Positions 33,945-45,912 of a stretch of 64,000 nt of DNA are shown piece after piece; positions within the stretch are counted from its first letter, which is position 1; every line of letters starts with the position of its first letter. The stretch covers positions 930,001 through 994,000 of the forward strand of contig WION01000002.1 of the NCBI GenBank assembly GCA_015039365.1, read 5' to 3'. The position numbers and the translations under genes were made by a program. The notes beneath the pieces are model-generated. The model did no database searches. It was not told the DNA's origin and saw only the letters and a program-made list of their open reading frames with translations. Origin of the DNA: Amanita rubescens. Lineage: Eukaryota; Basidiomycota; Agaricomycetes; Agaricales; Amanitaceae.

Positions 33945-34674
33945 TTAATTGTCTGCCAAAATCGTGCCTCGGTCTGATACATAAATACCATCCAAGAACT
34001 TGCGAATGTCCTTGTTCCGCACACGGCAGATTCCATGGATTGATGCAGCTGATTGACATGGTCAGAAAATATCCGCGCTCAATCGAGTCTTAGGCACTTA
34101 CCAGACTGTGAGACATTGTCAATATCGTTACCCTCCAGGATCAGTTCATCTTTTTGCGCTTTGGACTCTATAACCGTGACGCCGCCAAGCATGTCCACGT
34201 GTCGGACAGTCTGCAAAACGATCTTCACGATATTGCCGAAACTACAATGTGCGACCCTACCTTTTCGCCAAGGAAATTACGGATTTCTAGCGCATTTCCA
34301 TCATTCTGGATGATACAATTGATAGGGAAGTGTGCATATACTGCACGCATTTTGTACTGAAAACCCTGTGGAAAGATAGTTGAGGATAACGTATTTCATG
34401 CATGCGACCGAAAAACCTTCGTGACGCCAGTGATCATGTTGTTGATCAAGCTGCGAATAGTGTTCAAGCATGCAACATGTTTTCTGCCCCCTTGCCACAC
34501 CGCCAGAGATACTTTTGAGGCTTTCCCTTTCACCACCTGGATGTCCATGTTAACATGACGAACGTTTTTTGTTAACGTTCCACGGGGGCCTTTAACAGTG
34601 ATGAGGCGAGCTTTGATGGTGACTTCTACCCCTTCTGGGATATCGAGTTCTTCGGTCTTCAAAACGTCCCGCAT
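33945..34674 (-). CDS. RPL9: 60S ribosomal protein L9 (uL6)
   Basis: Large-subunit protein of the uL6 family. The start at 34674 opens [20 protein letters not shown]. Four exons give [97 protein letters not shown], and [20 protein letters not shown], ending TILADN. Introns are canonical. No truncation; length about 190 residues, as expected. The upstream 690 bp contain its promoter, shared by position with PCF11. Confidence 0.96.
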
Positions 34675-35362
34675 ACTATGTACATGATGTCAGCCTTGTC
34701 ATCTAGGTGCATCGAGTGCCATCCATCGCCTCCGGCCTGAAATTTCTATGGCTTCCAACTCGGGAAGGCTGTAGAGTCTCGCGGATAGCGAGCGCATGTC
34801 CTCATAGAGCCTGTACTCACGTTGTGCTTGAGTTTAGGTGGGTATACCGTGTACGGAGGTCAGATAGTCACTATGCAGTGCTCGGATGCTGACATAAGCC
34901 GAAAACGCCCAAGTGGCAAGTCCTGACCGTTGGCTTTTTATGCAGAAAATAATCAGCTCTATTGCTATTGATCAAGAAAAATCATCTATCATGGAATTTG
35001 TTTCTAAAATCTGCCGGGAACTGTTGAACACAAGTCTCATGAACAACACCGCAGTGCAATCTTGCGAGCGCCGCGCGGCAAGCCGGAGTTTGAAAACGAA
35101 TGAGTTGTTACGTGTTACACCATGGTCCGTTGGAACTGTGACTCTTTCTTCTACCACCATCATCGTGTCGTTCGTCCTCTCTATCTGTGGCAGACTGTGT
35201 GAAACTGTTTGTTTAAGAATTTGCACGGATCCATCGGTCGCACATCGCTCCCTACAGTGTTATTCATCTGGCAGTTTCTCCTTTGACTTTTAACATTTTG
35301 CCTTGGTGAGACTTCTCATTGCCAACAGTTTCTTGCTTCGTCTGCGGAGTTTTGTGGTCGCA
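34675..35362. promoter_or_regulatory. Intergenic region, RPL9/PCF11
   Basis: 688 bp between divergent starts. An open frame at 34913-35293 has no motif and is Ser/Leu/Arg-biased, as chance frames are. No snoRNA box pair was found by eye. Most likely promoter and 5' UTR sequence. Confidence 0.5.
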
Positions 35363-37736
35363 ATGTCCATCTATCCTCAGAGTTATCCCGGTCAGCCATC
35401 GTATAGCGCAGCCAGCTATACCCACCCATCCATGCAGGGTGGCTACCCATACCCTTACATGCAACCCAATGTACCTATTCACCCGCCGCCGCCGCCACCA
35501 GGAGTATATCACTACCTAGATCCGGCCGGTTTCCGCAGGGAGTTTACAACACGTCTTTCAGAACTGCAGGTCAACTCACGGCCCATAATTCAAAACTTAT
35601 CGATGCTCGCTCAAGACTACTCCCGATTTGCAGAAATCGTTGCGCAATGTTTAGAAGAACACATTCGCAGGGTGAGTTTCATTCTATTTAGACACGATGA
35701 AACCCGAGTGCTTTCATATCGTATTGCCATCATTACTCGTCGTCTTGTGTATTGTACTTAGATGACTGTTGTGATTTCGGTTGAGCTCAGTAACATTAAG
35801 AGATGGCCTTCAATGTGCCTTCTTAAGAGCCCTTCTACGCTTTTTCATTTCCACAGTTCGTCCCGCGGATTGCTGACTAATCATTTCCTTTTTTGTTCTC
35901 CTTCCAGGTACCGCCGTGGATGAAATTACCCGCGTTCTATCTCCTCGACGCAATATCGAAAAACGTCTATGAGCCTTACTCTCGCCATTTCGCCTCATTT
36001 GTCATCCCGTTATTCCTCGAAGCATATGGACAAGTCGATGAGGTTACTCGTAACAAGATGGAGGAAATGTTATTTACTTGGCGAACAGGGTCACCGACAG
36101 GGAAGGAACTATTCGGAGTTGCCCCTCAAATAGCTATCGAGCGTGGTGTTTGGGGTGATGGTTCCAGTCGGGTCACGAAAGCTCAAGTATTAAGCGAGCT
36201 CGAGTATACTCTTGGCCAGAAGGAACGCGCGCTACAGGCAAACCCCTACGATACTTTGTCCCAAAATCACGTAAATGTTCTTCATCAGGTCAGTAGTGAA
36301 CTTATTTGTTTCGTGCATAATAATAACAGTTCATTAGTTGCGGCGATTAGTAGAAGCAGGTGTATCTCAAGAGGAACTTCAGCAGATCCTAGGTCAACTG
36401 CGTTCTCTGGTGCGCCAAGTCCCACCTTCCACATCAACATCACCTCCGTCTGCAGCAACGTGGCCTACACAAACGCCGTACCCGACGTCTTTGCCAACTG
36501 TATCCTATCCACCTCCGTCGTCAACGTCCTCGGCAGTACGATCATTTGCGAAGACACCCTATCCAAATGGACACCTCGTCAAGTCCGAAGTAGGTAGCTC
36601 TCAAGCTTCAGCTTCAACCTCCGCATTGCCGCCGGCTATCTCTTCGAATAACATCGCAAGTCTCCTGTCTACTCTTCTCAAGGCAGGTGTAGTATCGGCA
36701 TCTGCAACTCCAGAAGCCGCTGGAATCTTGACGAAGGACGAGGAGATGAACTCACAAAGCACCCTAACAGTTGATCAGGAAAGAGAATCGTCAAGAGGTT
36801 ACAGAAAGTTCATTTTAAGTCAGAAAGTACAATTAATTAGCTTGGATATCACAAGGTACGCGATGATGATTGGTTATATGATCATACTAACAGATCTTCT
36901 CTGGCAGGAAACGGTCTAATATTGCGGAATTTCTGTATGGTCAATCAACGACACGATGTAAACAATGTGGTGTTCGATTCGCTGACACCACCGCCGGAAA
37001 GAAAAATATGGATGATCATTTAGATATGCACTTTAGACAGAATCGTAAGGCGACTCAGAACGTCGGCCGCGGTCATAGCCGCAGTTGGTTTATTAGTATC
37101 GAAGTGAGTCATTATTCTCAAGGGTTTGGACCTGCGCTGATCTGTCACTAGGATTGGTTGCATGATTCATCGAGAGATAGTAAAGGAAAGGGCCGTGATG
37201 ATGGCTCTAAGCCATATAATGCTAGAGCTGTTGCTGCTGAAGAAGTAGCAAAGCGTGACGCTGAGTTGCAAGCCCAATATGTTGTTGTCCCTCCTGGTGA
37301 CGAAGCGAAATCATTATCATGTCCGATTTGTAAAGAGCTTCTGAAGTCGGAGTTTCTCGAAGAAGACGAAGATTGGGTATGGAAGAATGCTATCAAAAAA
37401 GAGGACAAGGTAAGTAATGATCTGAATGTATTCGACATGTGCTAACGTTGCGCGTCTTAGGTTTACCATGCAACATGCTATGCGGAAGCCACGGCGGTAA
37501 AGTCGAGCTACGCTGTGCGATTGTTGTTTGGGAGTCGTTCTGGGACACCTGAGACCCAGTCGTCTCGTGCCACACCGCCACCGACAGAATTTAACGTATC
37601 GAAGTCGAAGTCACCATTAATGTCACCATTTCATGAGTCAAAACTTGCAGGGACCAAACGTAAGGTTGAAAGCGACGACAATTTAGTTGGTGGCGATGGT
37701 ACACCGCCGTCTAAAAAGGCGGCGTTATCCAGCTAA
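35363..37736 (+). CDS. PCF11: Pcf11, mRNA cleavage factor IA subunit
   Basis: Pcf11 binds the RNA polymerase II C-terminal domain and couples cleavage/polyadenylation to termination. The start is at 35363 (MSIYPQSYPGQPSYS), a Pro/Tyr-rich leader. The CID domain follows: EFTTRLSELQVNSRPIIQNL, LAQDYSRFAEIVAQCLEEHI, WMKLPAFYLLDAISKNV and the end YGQVDEVTRNKMEEMLFTW. A short coiled segment (EAGVSQEELQQILGQLRSLV) and a Pro/Ser/Thr-rich linker lead to the first zinc finger CKQCGVRFA...HLDMHF, SRSWFISIEDW, and the second CPICKEL...HATCY. The C-terminus carries a basic GTKRKVES patch. Domain order and zinc ligands are complete; stop at 37734-37736. Confidence 0.93.
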
Positions 37737-37975
37737 AGGCTGGACCAGTCCCATGCATGGGTGACATAGACATTGCATTTTCCATTATCCCTCACTAGCA
37801 ATTGTATATTTCAGGCAATAATCAATAGAACTAGAACTTGGATGAAATGTCTGATATATGAGTACACCTAATAAGAATGTGATTTTGACGTCAGAACTTG
37901 TCGTTAAGGATCTATGAATTAGTCATATCCGCTCAATTGCAAATGATCGTGAACCATCCTTTGTTCTCCTTTTCC

Positions 37976-39413
37976 ATGAGCAACGTTTCAAACGGTAAGC
38001 TACTCTGCTTTGCGAGAACCGACTTCGAGTTCATATCTTGAAAGCTACGAACTATGAACGAACGTACTTGCACTCGACCTTACAGAGGATTGACGAGCTT
38101 ATCAACGAAGATGTGGAAATGAGCGTGAGCCATCGATTTCATTGACAAAAGGGTATCATAAACAGACGCTGTGCTTGTGTAGGACGTCGTATCAACAATA
38201 TACATTGTCATAGACACGAACATTTTGTTACATCAGTTCGATGTAATGGTACAATTTGTAACGGATGTCGAAAAACAGGCTTTGCCTGTTACTATCGTCA
38301 TACCGGGCGTAGTCATCTACGAGTTGGATGGGTGAAACGTCCCGTTACTCTGACGCTATGGAAGCTGACGCGCGATAGGCAAAAGAATAGGGATGGATTG
38401 GCGTGGTTTTCCAGGAGAGCATCTGCCTGGTTGTTGAAAAAGATTAAGGAAAGGAAAGCGGTCAGAGGTCAAGCAAACGAAGAGACTTGTAAGCAGTCCG
38501 GTAACTGGAGAATTCGAGGACCGGATGAGGCAAGTTTGACTGGATTATCCGGTAATGGGTGATAACTGGTTGCCAACAGAAACACGAAGAGAATGATACT
38601 TCGATCTTAGATTGCTGCTTATACTTCGGCCGCAGTCGACTGACATATCTGTGCAGCGCTGACAAGAATCTGTGCCTCCAATGCATACCAAATGGTGCGT
38701 AATCGAACCTGAGGGACATAATTATGAGTGTTTCAGCTTTCGGAATAGGTATCCCAACCATCGTCCCCACACGGCGATGGGATAGCCGTGCGATTGCTTC
38801 TGAAATCTACGGAGCAAGCCCAGTCAACCTTCGCAAGTTTGGGGCATACCGCGCAAGTTATAAAGATCCTACGAGCGGGTCGATTAAGATAGTGAGCGAG
38901 GAAGCAGACCATGAAATGGGCGACGATAGTATGATGATTGATGATGACTATTACATGCCTGAAATTCTTCGGCCGAGCCATGCGCTGGATCTATTGCACG
39001 AGCAGGTCGTGGAACACTTCAGTCGGTTGCTGACCGAGCTTGCAGGGAAAGCTGGTGCGGCGGAGTTGTGCCGAGGAGAAAACGTATCTGCATCTGTGCA
39101 TGCACCTGTGTGGAAGCTGGGGAGCCGGGTGTATACGGAGTGGGACGCGGGAGAGTGCCTGGAGTACCTGAATGACAAGCGACGGGTAGAGGGGACGAGT
39201 CCGCGGTTAGAGGTTTTCCTGAGCCTGCCGTACAGGAGACGGGGAGCACGGCGAGGGCAGGACTGGTCGCGGAGGGACTGGGAGGTTGCAGTGAGGAGTT
39301 TGGATTCGGTAGGGCGAGTTTGGGACGAGCAGGCGATCAGAGAGTCGGTGCGAGTTCTGCAGCCACATCTCGCTGCCGTATTCGCGCTGCAACTGCGGCC
39401 AACCGGCATCTGA
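37976..39413 (+). CDS. SWT1: PIN-domain endoribonuclease, Swt1-like
   Basis: Swt1 is a nuclear-pore-associated endonuclease in mRNP quality control. Supported exons: HSTLQRIDELINEDVEMS, STIYIVIDTNILLHQFDVM with the PIN catalytic Asp, TIVIPGVVIYELDG with the Glu, and RDGLAWFSRRASAWLLKKIK. Then ENDTSILDCCLYFGRSRLTY gives the second acidic cluster and YLCSADKNLCLQCI the last Asp. An uninterrupted exon from about 38720 to 39413 carries a helical C-terminal half with ILRPSHALDLLHEQVVEHF. One intron is GC-AG. The N-terminus is unresolved: ATG 37976 (MSNVSN) is a candidate, but the join to the frame at about 38015 is not satisfactory. The next gene on the same strand starts 42 bp after the stop. Confidence 0.82.
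38530..38579 (+). other. GC-AG intron in SWT1
   Basis: The donor is GCAAGTTTGA after GGACCGGATGAG and the acceptor CAACAG. Phase 0 on both sides restores GPDE|KHEENDTSILDCC. The nearby GT (GTTTGA) gives the wrong phase. Length 50 nt. Confidence 0.8.
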
Positions 39414-39434
39414 ATTAGCCGACATCTGAATTAG
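39407..39434. repeat. 12-bp duplication across the SWT1 stop codon
   Basis: CATCTGAATTAG occurs at 39407-39418 and again at 39423-39434. The first copy contains the stop codon TGA of SWT1. A recent small tandem duplication in the 42-bp spacer. Confidence 0.85.
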
Positions 39435-39455
39435 GCAATTCCTTTTCATACCCTC

Positions 39456-41023
39456 ATGTCCCGCCGTCGCACCCTCTTCATATTCCTATCTCTCCTTGCC
39501 CTTTTCCTCACTGGAACGGTCCTTGTCCTCTCTTCTTTTGCATACTACCTTAGCATTAGTTCTGTCGCCTTTCTTACCGAAGAACAGGTCCCCATTCTCG
39601 ACAATTCTACCCGCTGGAATGCCTCGGAACATGGCCTTGTCCAACGCATACCAAGGATTATCCACCAGACATGGAAGTCAGAGACTCTGCCTGAGCGCTG
39701 GAGAGACATCTCGCAGGCCTGTCGAGACATGATGTCCGATTAGTACGCACTTTTGTCGCGCCATATCAACTTACGAATTAAACTCGGTCTAGTGAATATA
39801 TGTTATGGACAGACGCTGCCTCTCGCGACTTTATCGCTGAAAATTACCCTTGGTTCCTCGATACCTTTGACCGCTACTCCTACAACATCCAGCGTGCAGA
39901 CGCCATCCGCTATTTTGTCCTGTACCATTACGGCGGGATATACATGGATTTGGATATTGGTTGTAATCGTCCACTGGATCCTCTCCTCGTCTATCCAGTT
40001 GTTTTGCCCAAAACCATACCTGTTGGGCTCTCAAATGACCTCATGTTCTCCGCAGAACGTCATCCCTTCTTGGAGCAGACTATCCACAGCCTGACCGCAT
40101 TTGACTATAATTGGATCCTCAATTATCCTACGGTTATGTTTTCCACAGGCCCCATGTTCCTGTCCATGCAGTATGGTCTATACGTGTCTAAACACCCAAC
40201 TACTGCGGATTCTGAAATTCGTATACTACCCAAGGCGCTCTACGGAAAAAACGCAAAGCCAGGAGATGCACCGCATTCATTTTTCACCCACTATTACGGT
40301 AGCAGCTGGCATGCCGACGATGCGGCGTTTATCGGTTTCCTCGGAACTTGGGGCAAGACCTTAATGTGGCTGGGCTTAATAATCCTTATCGCCGGTCTCC
40401 TCACATTACCATCACGTCAGCGCAGGTACAACTTCAGAAGAATAAGCGGATATGACATTCTTCTCCCTCGTTGGTCTCACCGGACGGGCCGATGGCACTT
40501 TACTGCATCGCCACCAGGCATACATTCAGAGATGTCCAGTGAAGGCAATTCGCCTATTGAGGGTGTTCCTCTTGTGCCCCTGCCCTTGGGACCCGACTCG
40601 CCACCTCTACATAATCTCCCAATGCACTCGGACTTTGGTAACGGGCGCCGTGAAGTCTTCACGGGGGCATTCAGTGGCCTTCGTAATCGGATCGCATCAG
40701 TCGTGGGATGGGACGAGATGGCGCGCGCTCCGAGTCGCGGGCGACGTCATCGCCCTCGCCACGGTGTTCTATTCTTCCTCCCTGCTATTTTTACCACGCC
40801 GCCAGACGTAGAACTTGAATCAGTTGATGACGAAGTTTTACCCTCTGGTGCTGCACTCCTACGCGTTTCTTCACGGTCATCAACACCCTCTCCGTCAATG
40901 CAAACCGAAAAACAAAGATTAGTCGAACGGTCCGAGCGCTCCAGGACCAATGGGGCCTCAGATTCACTTTCAGATGTGACCGTTGTCGATAATCTACCAC
41001 CAAGATCACGCTCTCCACGATAG
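39456..41023 (+). CDS. SUR1: Mannosyl-inositolphosphorylceramide synthase catalytic subunit
   Basis: A Golgi glycosyltransferase (GT32, Sur1/Csg1 type) that adds mannose to inositolphosphorylceramide. Start 39456 (MSRRRTLFIFL) with a signal anchor FIFLSLLALFLTGTVLVL. The transferase domain has RIPRIIHQTWKSETLPERW, an intron near 39741-39790, EYMLWTDAASRDFI, DAIRYFVLYHYGGIYMDLDI with the DXD motif, GLSNDLMFSAERHPF and HSFFTHYYGSSWHADDA. A second membrane segment WLGLIILIAGLLTLP follows, then a cytosolic, Ser/Pro-rich tail of about 190 residues with no domain. The tail is longer than in the yeast protein as I recall it. Together with LAG1 (61.8 kb) this is the second sphingolipid gene in the window. 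Confidence 0.92.
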
Positions 41024-41232
41024 CACAGGATGCAGGATGGCTCATAACATACATTCCATACCCATCTCGCACATAATAAACCAAGAACCACATCACGACC
41101 GTGTCCTTATTCACTCAAAGCAGACGATTAGATTCTTAGCAACTTCGTATTCTTACGCCGGTCGATTATTACTATATCTACGTTATTGGTTTCCATAGGT
41201 AGTGAATCTGATAAATATCCCGCTCGAAAGAT

Positions 41233-43043
41233 CTAAAGTTGCCGAGATTTCTCTACATGTCTCATCCTTGCCGACAACACCAACATTGAAACAGCTAATG
41301 CTGCGTAAGTGTAACTTGGACCAAATGTCCAATAAGATGCGCATGCTAGTGAGGTTTAGCAAGAAGGATCACAATAGCGGGTGAGAGGCTGACCTAAGAT
41401 GGGACCAATAGCTCTGCCAAGTTGACCAGACGATCTGAACTTGCCGAGTGCCCTGCCTTTTGCCAGTTGCGGGTGTTCAAGTGGCTTCCCAGTCACTTTG
41501 TCAAAATCCGCTTCGTCGCACTGGAGCGATGCGTATGCGGTCAAGGCATTGACGACCGTTGCGCTTGTGAAGGCCATACAAGCCGCCGCACCATACAAGA
41601 GTTTCCCGGCCAACCAATGATTGGTCTGTACGTGGTGCGGGAGAAGCGTGAGGAGCACGAGAGCAATGGCGCAACTTGTCACCCCCTGTCGTGCAACGAT
41701 CATCTCTCCAATTTTCGACGTGGATCGCCGTACGTAGCCACCTTGCAGCAAGGCGCTAAGGATGCCGATGCCAGCAATCAGCTTCCCATTTTGCTTGTTA
41801 TTCCAGTCGAGCACTGTCTCAGACCTCATAAGCACTCACGGTACATACTCCCCAGCATTAGAACTTACAGTCAAATGTCAGGAAAGTCAGCGTGAATTCC
41901 ACGCCGGAAAAAATGCCAAGGAACAAAAAGTGCAGACGTCTGAGGGAGGCAAGACGCCGGATTCTCTCGTCAGCGCTTGCTTTCGGCGATTTTGCTTTGG
42001 GAACAGATCCGTTCCCATTAGCGTGAGCACCGTTGATCTTCTCTGATTGATTTTGTTCTTTCGCCGTCGGGTGGTGTACTTTTCCTCTTGTCTCCGGCAG
42101 GAACGCAATCAAGAATATGGTTTCCAGCACCAAAAGTACGAGGGTGATGATGGCGGGTGTAGCATAGACATTAAGTTCAACGCCCCATGTATTGATCGAC
42201 GATGGAAGTGGTTGTGAAGCAAACATGGCGCCAATGGGAGGGCCAATGCAGAAGCAGATTGCAAACGCGATGCCAACATAAGCGAGCGTCTTGGAGCGGT
42301 TTTCTGGCGTGGTGACGTCCGAGAGAATAGCACTGTAGAGTCGCTTGTTAGAACTTGGAGTGCGGAATAGTAGAACAAGAGGCGAACATGGCAAGCTGTA
42401 CGTTCCCCTCGCTCAAACCGCCAATAACGCGGGATAACATGTAAGAGGCGAAAGTCGTAGACTGGACCCATCTGCATGATCCTATTAGTGAATTCACAAA
42501 CCAAAGACGTAAACTTACACGACTGCCGATAGTATGTTCCCAATCATAGTGAGTAGTAGGATGCGCTTCCGACCATGCTTGTCAGACAGCGATCCTATCT
42601 TCGGGGAAACGAGAAATTGCAAAGTACTGCGATGTTCCGAGTCGTGTCATTTGAAGGCGACAGAACACTGGAATTTTCAACTCACGAGAATACCGATCCC
42701 ATAAGGCCACCTGTCGCTCTTGTTTAATGACGTGGTTGACTACCAATTACTACCATCGTACTGACCGAGTAGAACGATATCCCATCTCTGAGAGTGTTTT
42801 GCTGACTTGTATACAAGTCCTCTGACGAGCGATACGAATTTGAGGGTTCTTGAGAGAAATCCGTCGGGAAATGAGCTTTCGCGCTTCGAAGATGCGTCAT
42901 TGTTTGATTGTTGCTATTAGCTTTAACAGATCACTCACTATCGTGTACCATTCAATGATACGTGGAAAGAGTGGTAATGGGATAGTGAAAGCGAAAAGAT
43001 CGAGTACGAGAGACAGGAATACAATTGTCTCTACTTTGGCCAT
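41233..43043 (-). CDS. MFS transporter, MFSD10/TetA-like
   Basis: A 12-segment major facilitator. The start at 43043 opens MAKVETIVFLSLVLDLFAFT and RIIEWYTI. Middle exons give KIGSLSDKHGRKRILLL with the MFS A motif (D-x-x-G-R-K/R), YMLSRVIGGLSEGNVQLA, ILSDVTTPENRSKTLAYVG and FAICFCIGPPIGAMFA. A charged central loop (KEQNQSEKINGAHANGNGS) is followed by GIGILSALLQGGYVRRSTSK, RGALGKFRSSGQLGRAIGP and, after the last intron, ASYWTFGPSYTYAALAVS, stop 41233-41235. The DVTTPENRSK signature and motif A match the TetA/MFSD10 branch. Substrate unknown. Its promoter is the 256 bp to the PUS7 stop. Confidence 0.83.
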
Positions 43044-43299
43044 CGTCGTCCTGGGTAGGTTGTGTTCGAACTCGCTCGCTATAAAGGAGGGAACCACGGT
43101 AAAATAGACGCAGTGTCTGGCACTGTACTCCCGCTCACATGTCTGACGACCACCCTGGTCCCTATGTCGCCCCATGTACCCTATCAAGTTACGTTGAGTG
43201 ACAATAGACATTATCTGGACATCGAGAACGAGTGTGGTATGATATCGATCTCAATATATCAATACACCTGTCCATTTTTTCCCCATGCCCTACGAAATT

Positions 43300-45864
43300 C
43301 TAATTATTCGCTTCTTCCTCGTACCCCCGGTATTTCTGGTCTTCAGAGGCTTGCGTTAGAGCCATTTGGTGGTGCGAACCTGTGTCCGTCTTCGTTACTT
43401 CACGTAGGGCCATCGTGGCATACGCTGCCGTGCCAAGCCTGAGACTGATCTGCAACGCCAGAAAAACCCCATCATCAACCGTGACAGCAGGCTCAAAACC
43501 AAGTAACTTGTCTTCATCGGCCTGGGCAAGAGCAACGTCAGGATCAGTATACCTTAAGACGGACCACGCCATTTCTTTAGGGAGGTGAAGAATAGCTCTA
43601 TATGATCCACGGAGTGTGTAATCTCTGCGATTTCCAGTTCAGCAAGACTAGGCGTACATTGTAAGCGCCTAACCTTTGTTTTCGAGTAAAATTATCCGGA
43701 TCCAAACCATCCGCGTGTAAAAATTCGCGATACTTTTCCCCGAGCATTCCGCCAGGATACGCAACATCAGTTCCTGGCAATGGCATTATCACATCGAATA
43801 TTGAATATTTTTTCAGATCTTCTTCTGTTAATGTCTTTATACGCGGAGGAGACCACGGCTTTCTAGACCTTTTCTCAGAAGAGGTTGTAGATTCTGGGGA
43901 TATTGGTTCATGCATTGATTGGGAATGAGATAAAGGGTACTGCACCTGGTTCAAATTCTTCTGGTTCACATTCAGCATCCAAATTCTGATCGTCAGACTC
44001 GCTCTCGAAAACCAGATCACCAACAACAGGATTTTCGGCACCATACATGCGTATCCGCTCCGATACGATGGCGTTCCATACGTACGACTGATATGCGTGG
44101 ACGTACATCAACCTGAGGTTACGAGGGATCTTTGAGATACACAAGATTAGTTTGCTGTGAAGCGCAGTCCGCCGAACTCACGGTGGAGAGAGCTCCCATG
44201 GCATTGCGAGTATCGCCTTTTTGCTTCTTGAAACTCTCTAGAATACAGCGCTCTGCAACGACTCGCCTCGGCAGAAGCTCTAATGCACGATCGATATCAC
44301 GATCCTTCAGCCATGCTTCCCGAGCTGCAGTAACGTCGGGGTGTTCCCCTGGTCTCACAGACAGAAGAAGCGATACTGCTTTTTGCCATTCTGACTTGAG
44401 TAGAGCCAGACCTATAGCGTGTGTTGGAATGGAAGCCGTGCCAAACCGTTGCATACCTAAGCGTGATGGCATGAGGGAGGTTGGCTTAAATCATTTCATA
44501 GTGATGTACAAACCGTAGTAGTTGATAAAACCTTTTGTTTTTATGCTATTCATCGCCTGTTCCAATGCTTCTATAGACTGAGCCTTAACGTTCCTGCATT
44601 ATTGATTAGCGCGACCCTAAATCGAGTAAATTGGACATACCGGAGTGTGATAAGGAAAGCGTTGCCTTTCAACATTCCCAGCTCGAGGCTTGCTTTGCGG
44701 TACTTAAGGTCAGCAATCCTAATCCCGCGTTCTCCTCTTTGCTTCAACGCAGTCTCCGCGGGTTTTCGGCGGTTGATACCATTAACCATAGTCCACACGT
44801 CCTCGACCGTCTTGTTTCCTCGTTTGAACGATACCCGCTGAACTGTCACCCCCCGCTTGTCCTTGGTACCAGCGACGGAAAGATCTTTCACGTTGACATG
44901 TAGGAGACGAGAAAGTTGCCCCAGAGCATCTTGCGTATCCCGATTCGTTTTTTGAAGGGAGAAATGAATGTAGGCTGGATGTGTACCCCGGGACGCGCCT
45001 GAATTTGAACCTAGTCAATACTAGCAGAATAATCTTCAGAATTAATGTACCTCTTCCCCCTCTACCTTGCCTTGCCCACCTGATTACAATGCAAGAACCC
45101 TCGCCTGTCTCGCTTTCCATCTTGCCCTTGAAAAGGCGTCGAACGACATGATGCAGCGCTGTTCGTGTTTCTTTGGAGGCGATGGGCTGGCGGTGTTTCA
45201 GCAAATACTATGAAAATAAGTGGAGGAAGTAAACTTACATCTGATATGACCTGTTTCTTGTCTTCCCCCGAACCCTTTTGATGTCGGCCCTTGTTTCTGG
45301 ATACCTCGGATGGATCCGTCGACGCGGTAGCAAGACACTCGAGATAGATCTGCTTCACCTCCAATACCTTCTCTTGTGACAGGAAAGTTGACAGTTCCGT
45401 CGTAAAATGCTCCGGCCATGGCTCTTGAGAATCCACGTCTTCTATCGTGTCTGCTTCCCGCGATGTGTCGCTCTCTGCAACATTTTGAGAAGATTTTGGT
45501 TTTCCAATGTCTTTCAAGTGTATGACATTACTGTCCAAATCAACTTCGTAGACCAGAAAATCGGTAAACCTGGCATCATTCAGTAGAATTTAGGATTAAA
45601 AAATCGTACATACCTCTGTTTGATGATGGCTTCTACCTTGGGAATATCCGTGGCCACATACTCGGAAATCCCGACATCTGCCTCTGTGAAGTTGATAGGT
45701 TGACCTGAAGGCGCAACTGGTAGAGGTATGCCAAGAAGAGAGTGGCTTGGTGGCAGAACGCTCTCTGTCTGAAGAGACGAGTCAAGTTTGATGCGTTTTG
45801 GAGAAGGAGCAGTGATATCGTCGTCATGTTCTAGAGCGTGAATAAGGGTGGACTCAGAAGACAT
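43300..45864 (-). CDS. PUS7: tRNA/RNA pseudouridine synthase Pus7 (TruD family)
   Basis: Pus7 makes pseudouridine at tRNA position 13, U2 snRNA and other RNAs. The start is 45864 ([20 protein letters not shown]), with a KRIKLD basic patch. [40 protein letters not shown] and [19 protein letters not shown] come next. The TruD catalytic signature [19 protein letters not shown] carries the Asp nucleophile in [26 protein letters not shown] and [20 protein letters not shown] follow. The C-terminus includes [20 protein letters not shown] and ends GYEEEANN. An acidic/Ser-rich insert of about 100 residues ([18 protein letters not shown] ...) sits before the last third. All joins are GT-AG. Only 48 bp separate its start from that of URA3. 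Confidence 0.92.
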
Positions 45865-45912
45865 TATGTACTATTCCAAATATTTTTTTCCCTCGAATAT
45901 ACATACATCAAA

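Noticed and set aside
34913..35293. 126-codon open frame upstream of PCF11
   Set aside because: Composition is unlike a protein and it lies in the shared promoter region; no conserved segment.
38951..39449. Long minus-strand frames opposite SWT1
   Set aside because: Arg/Ser/Pro-rich shadows of a real coding exon on the plus strand.
44880..45010. Seeming break in PUS7, where a frame reading [17 protein letters not shown] diverges
   Set aside because: That frame is a shadow. The real frame reads [21 protein letters not shown] straight into the TruD signature.
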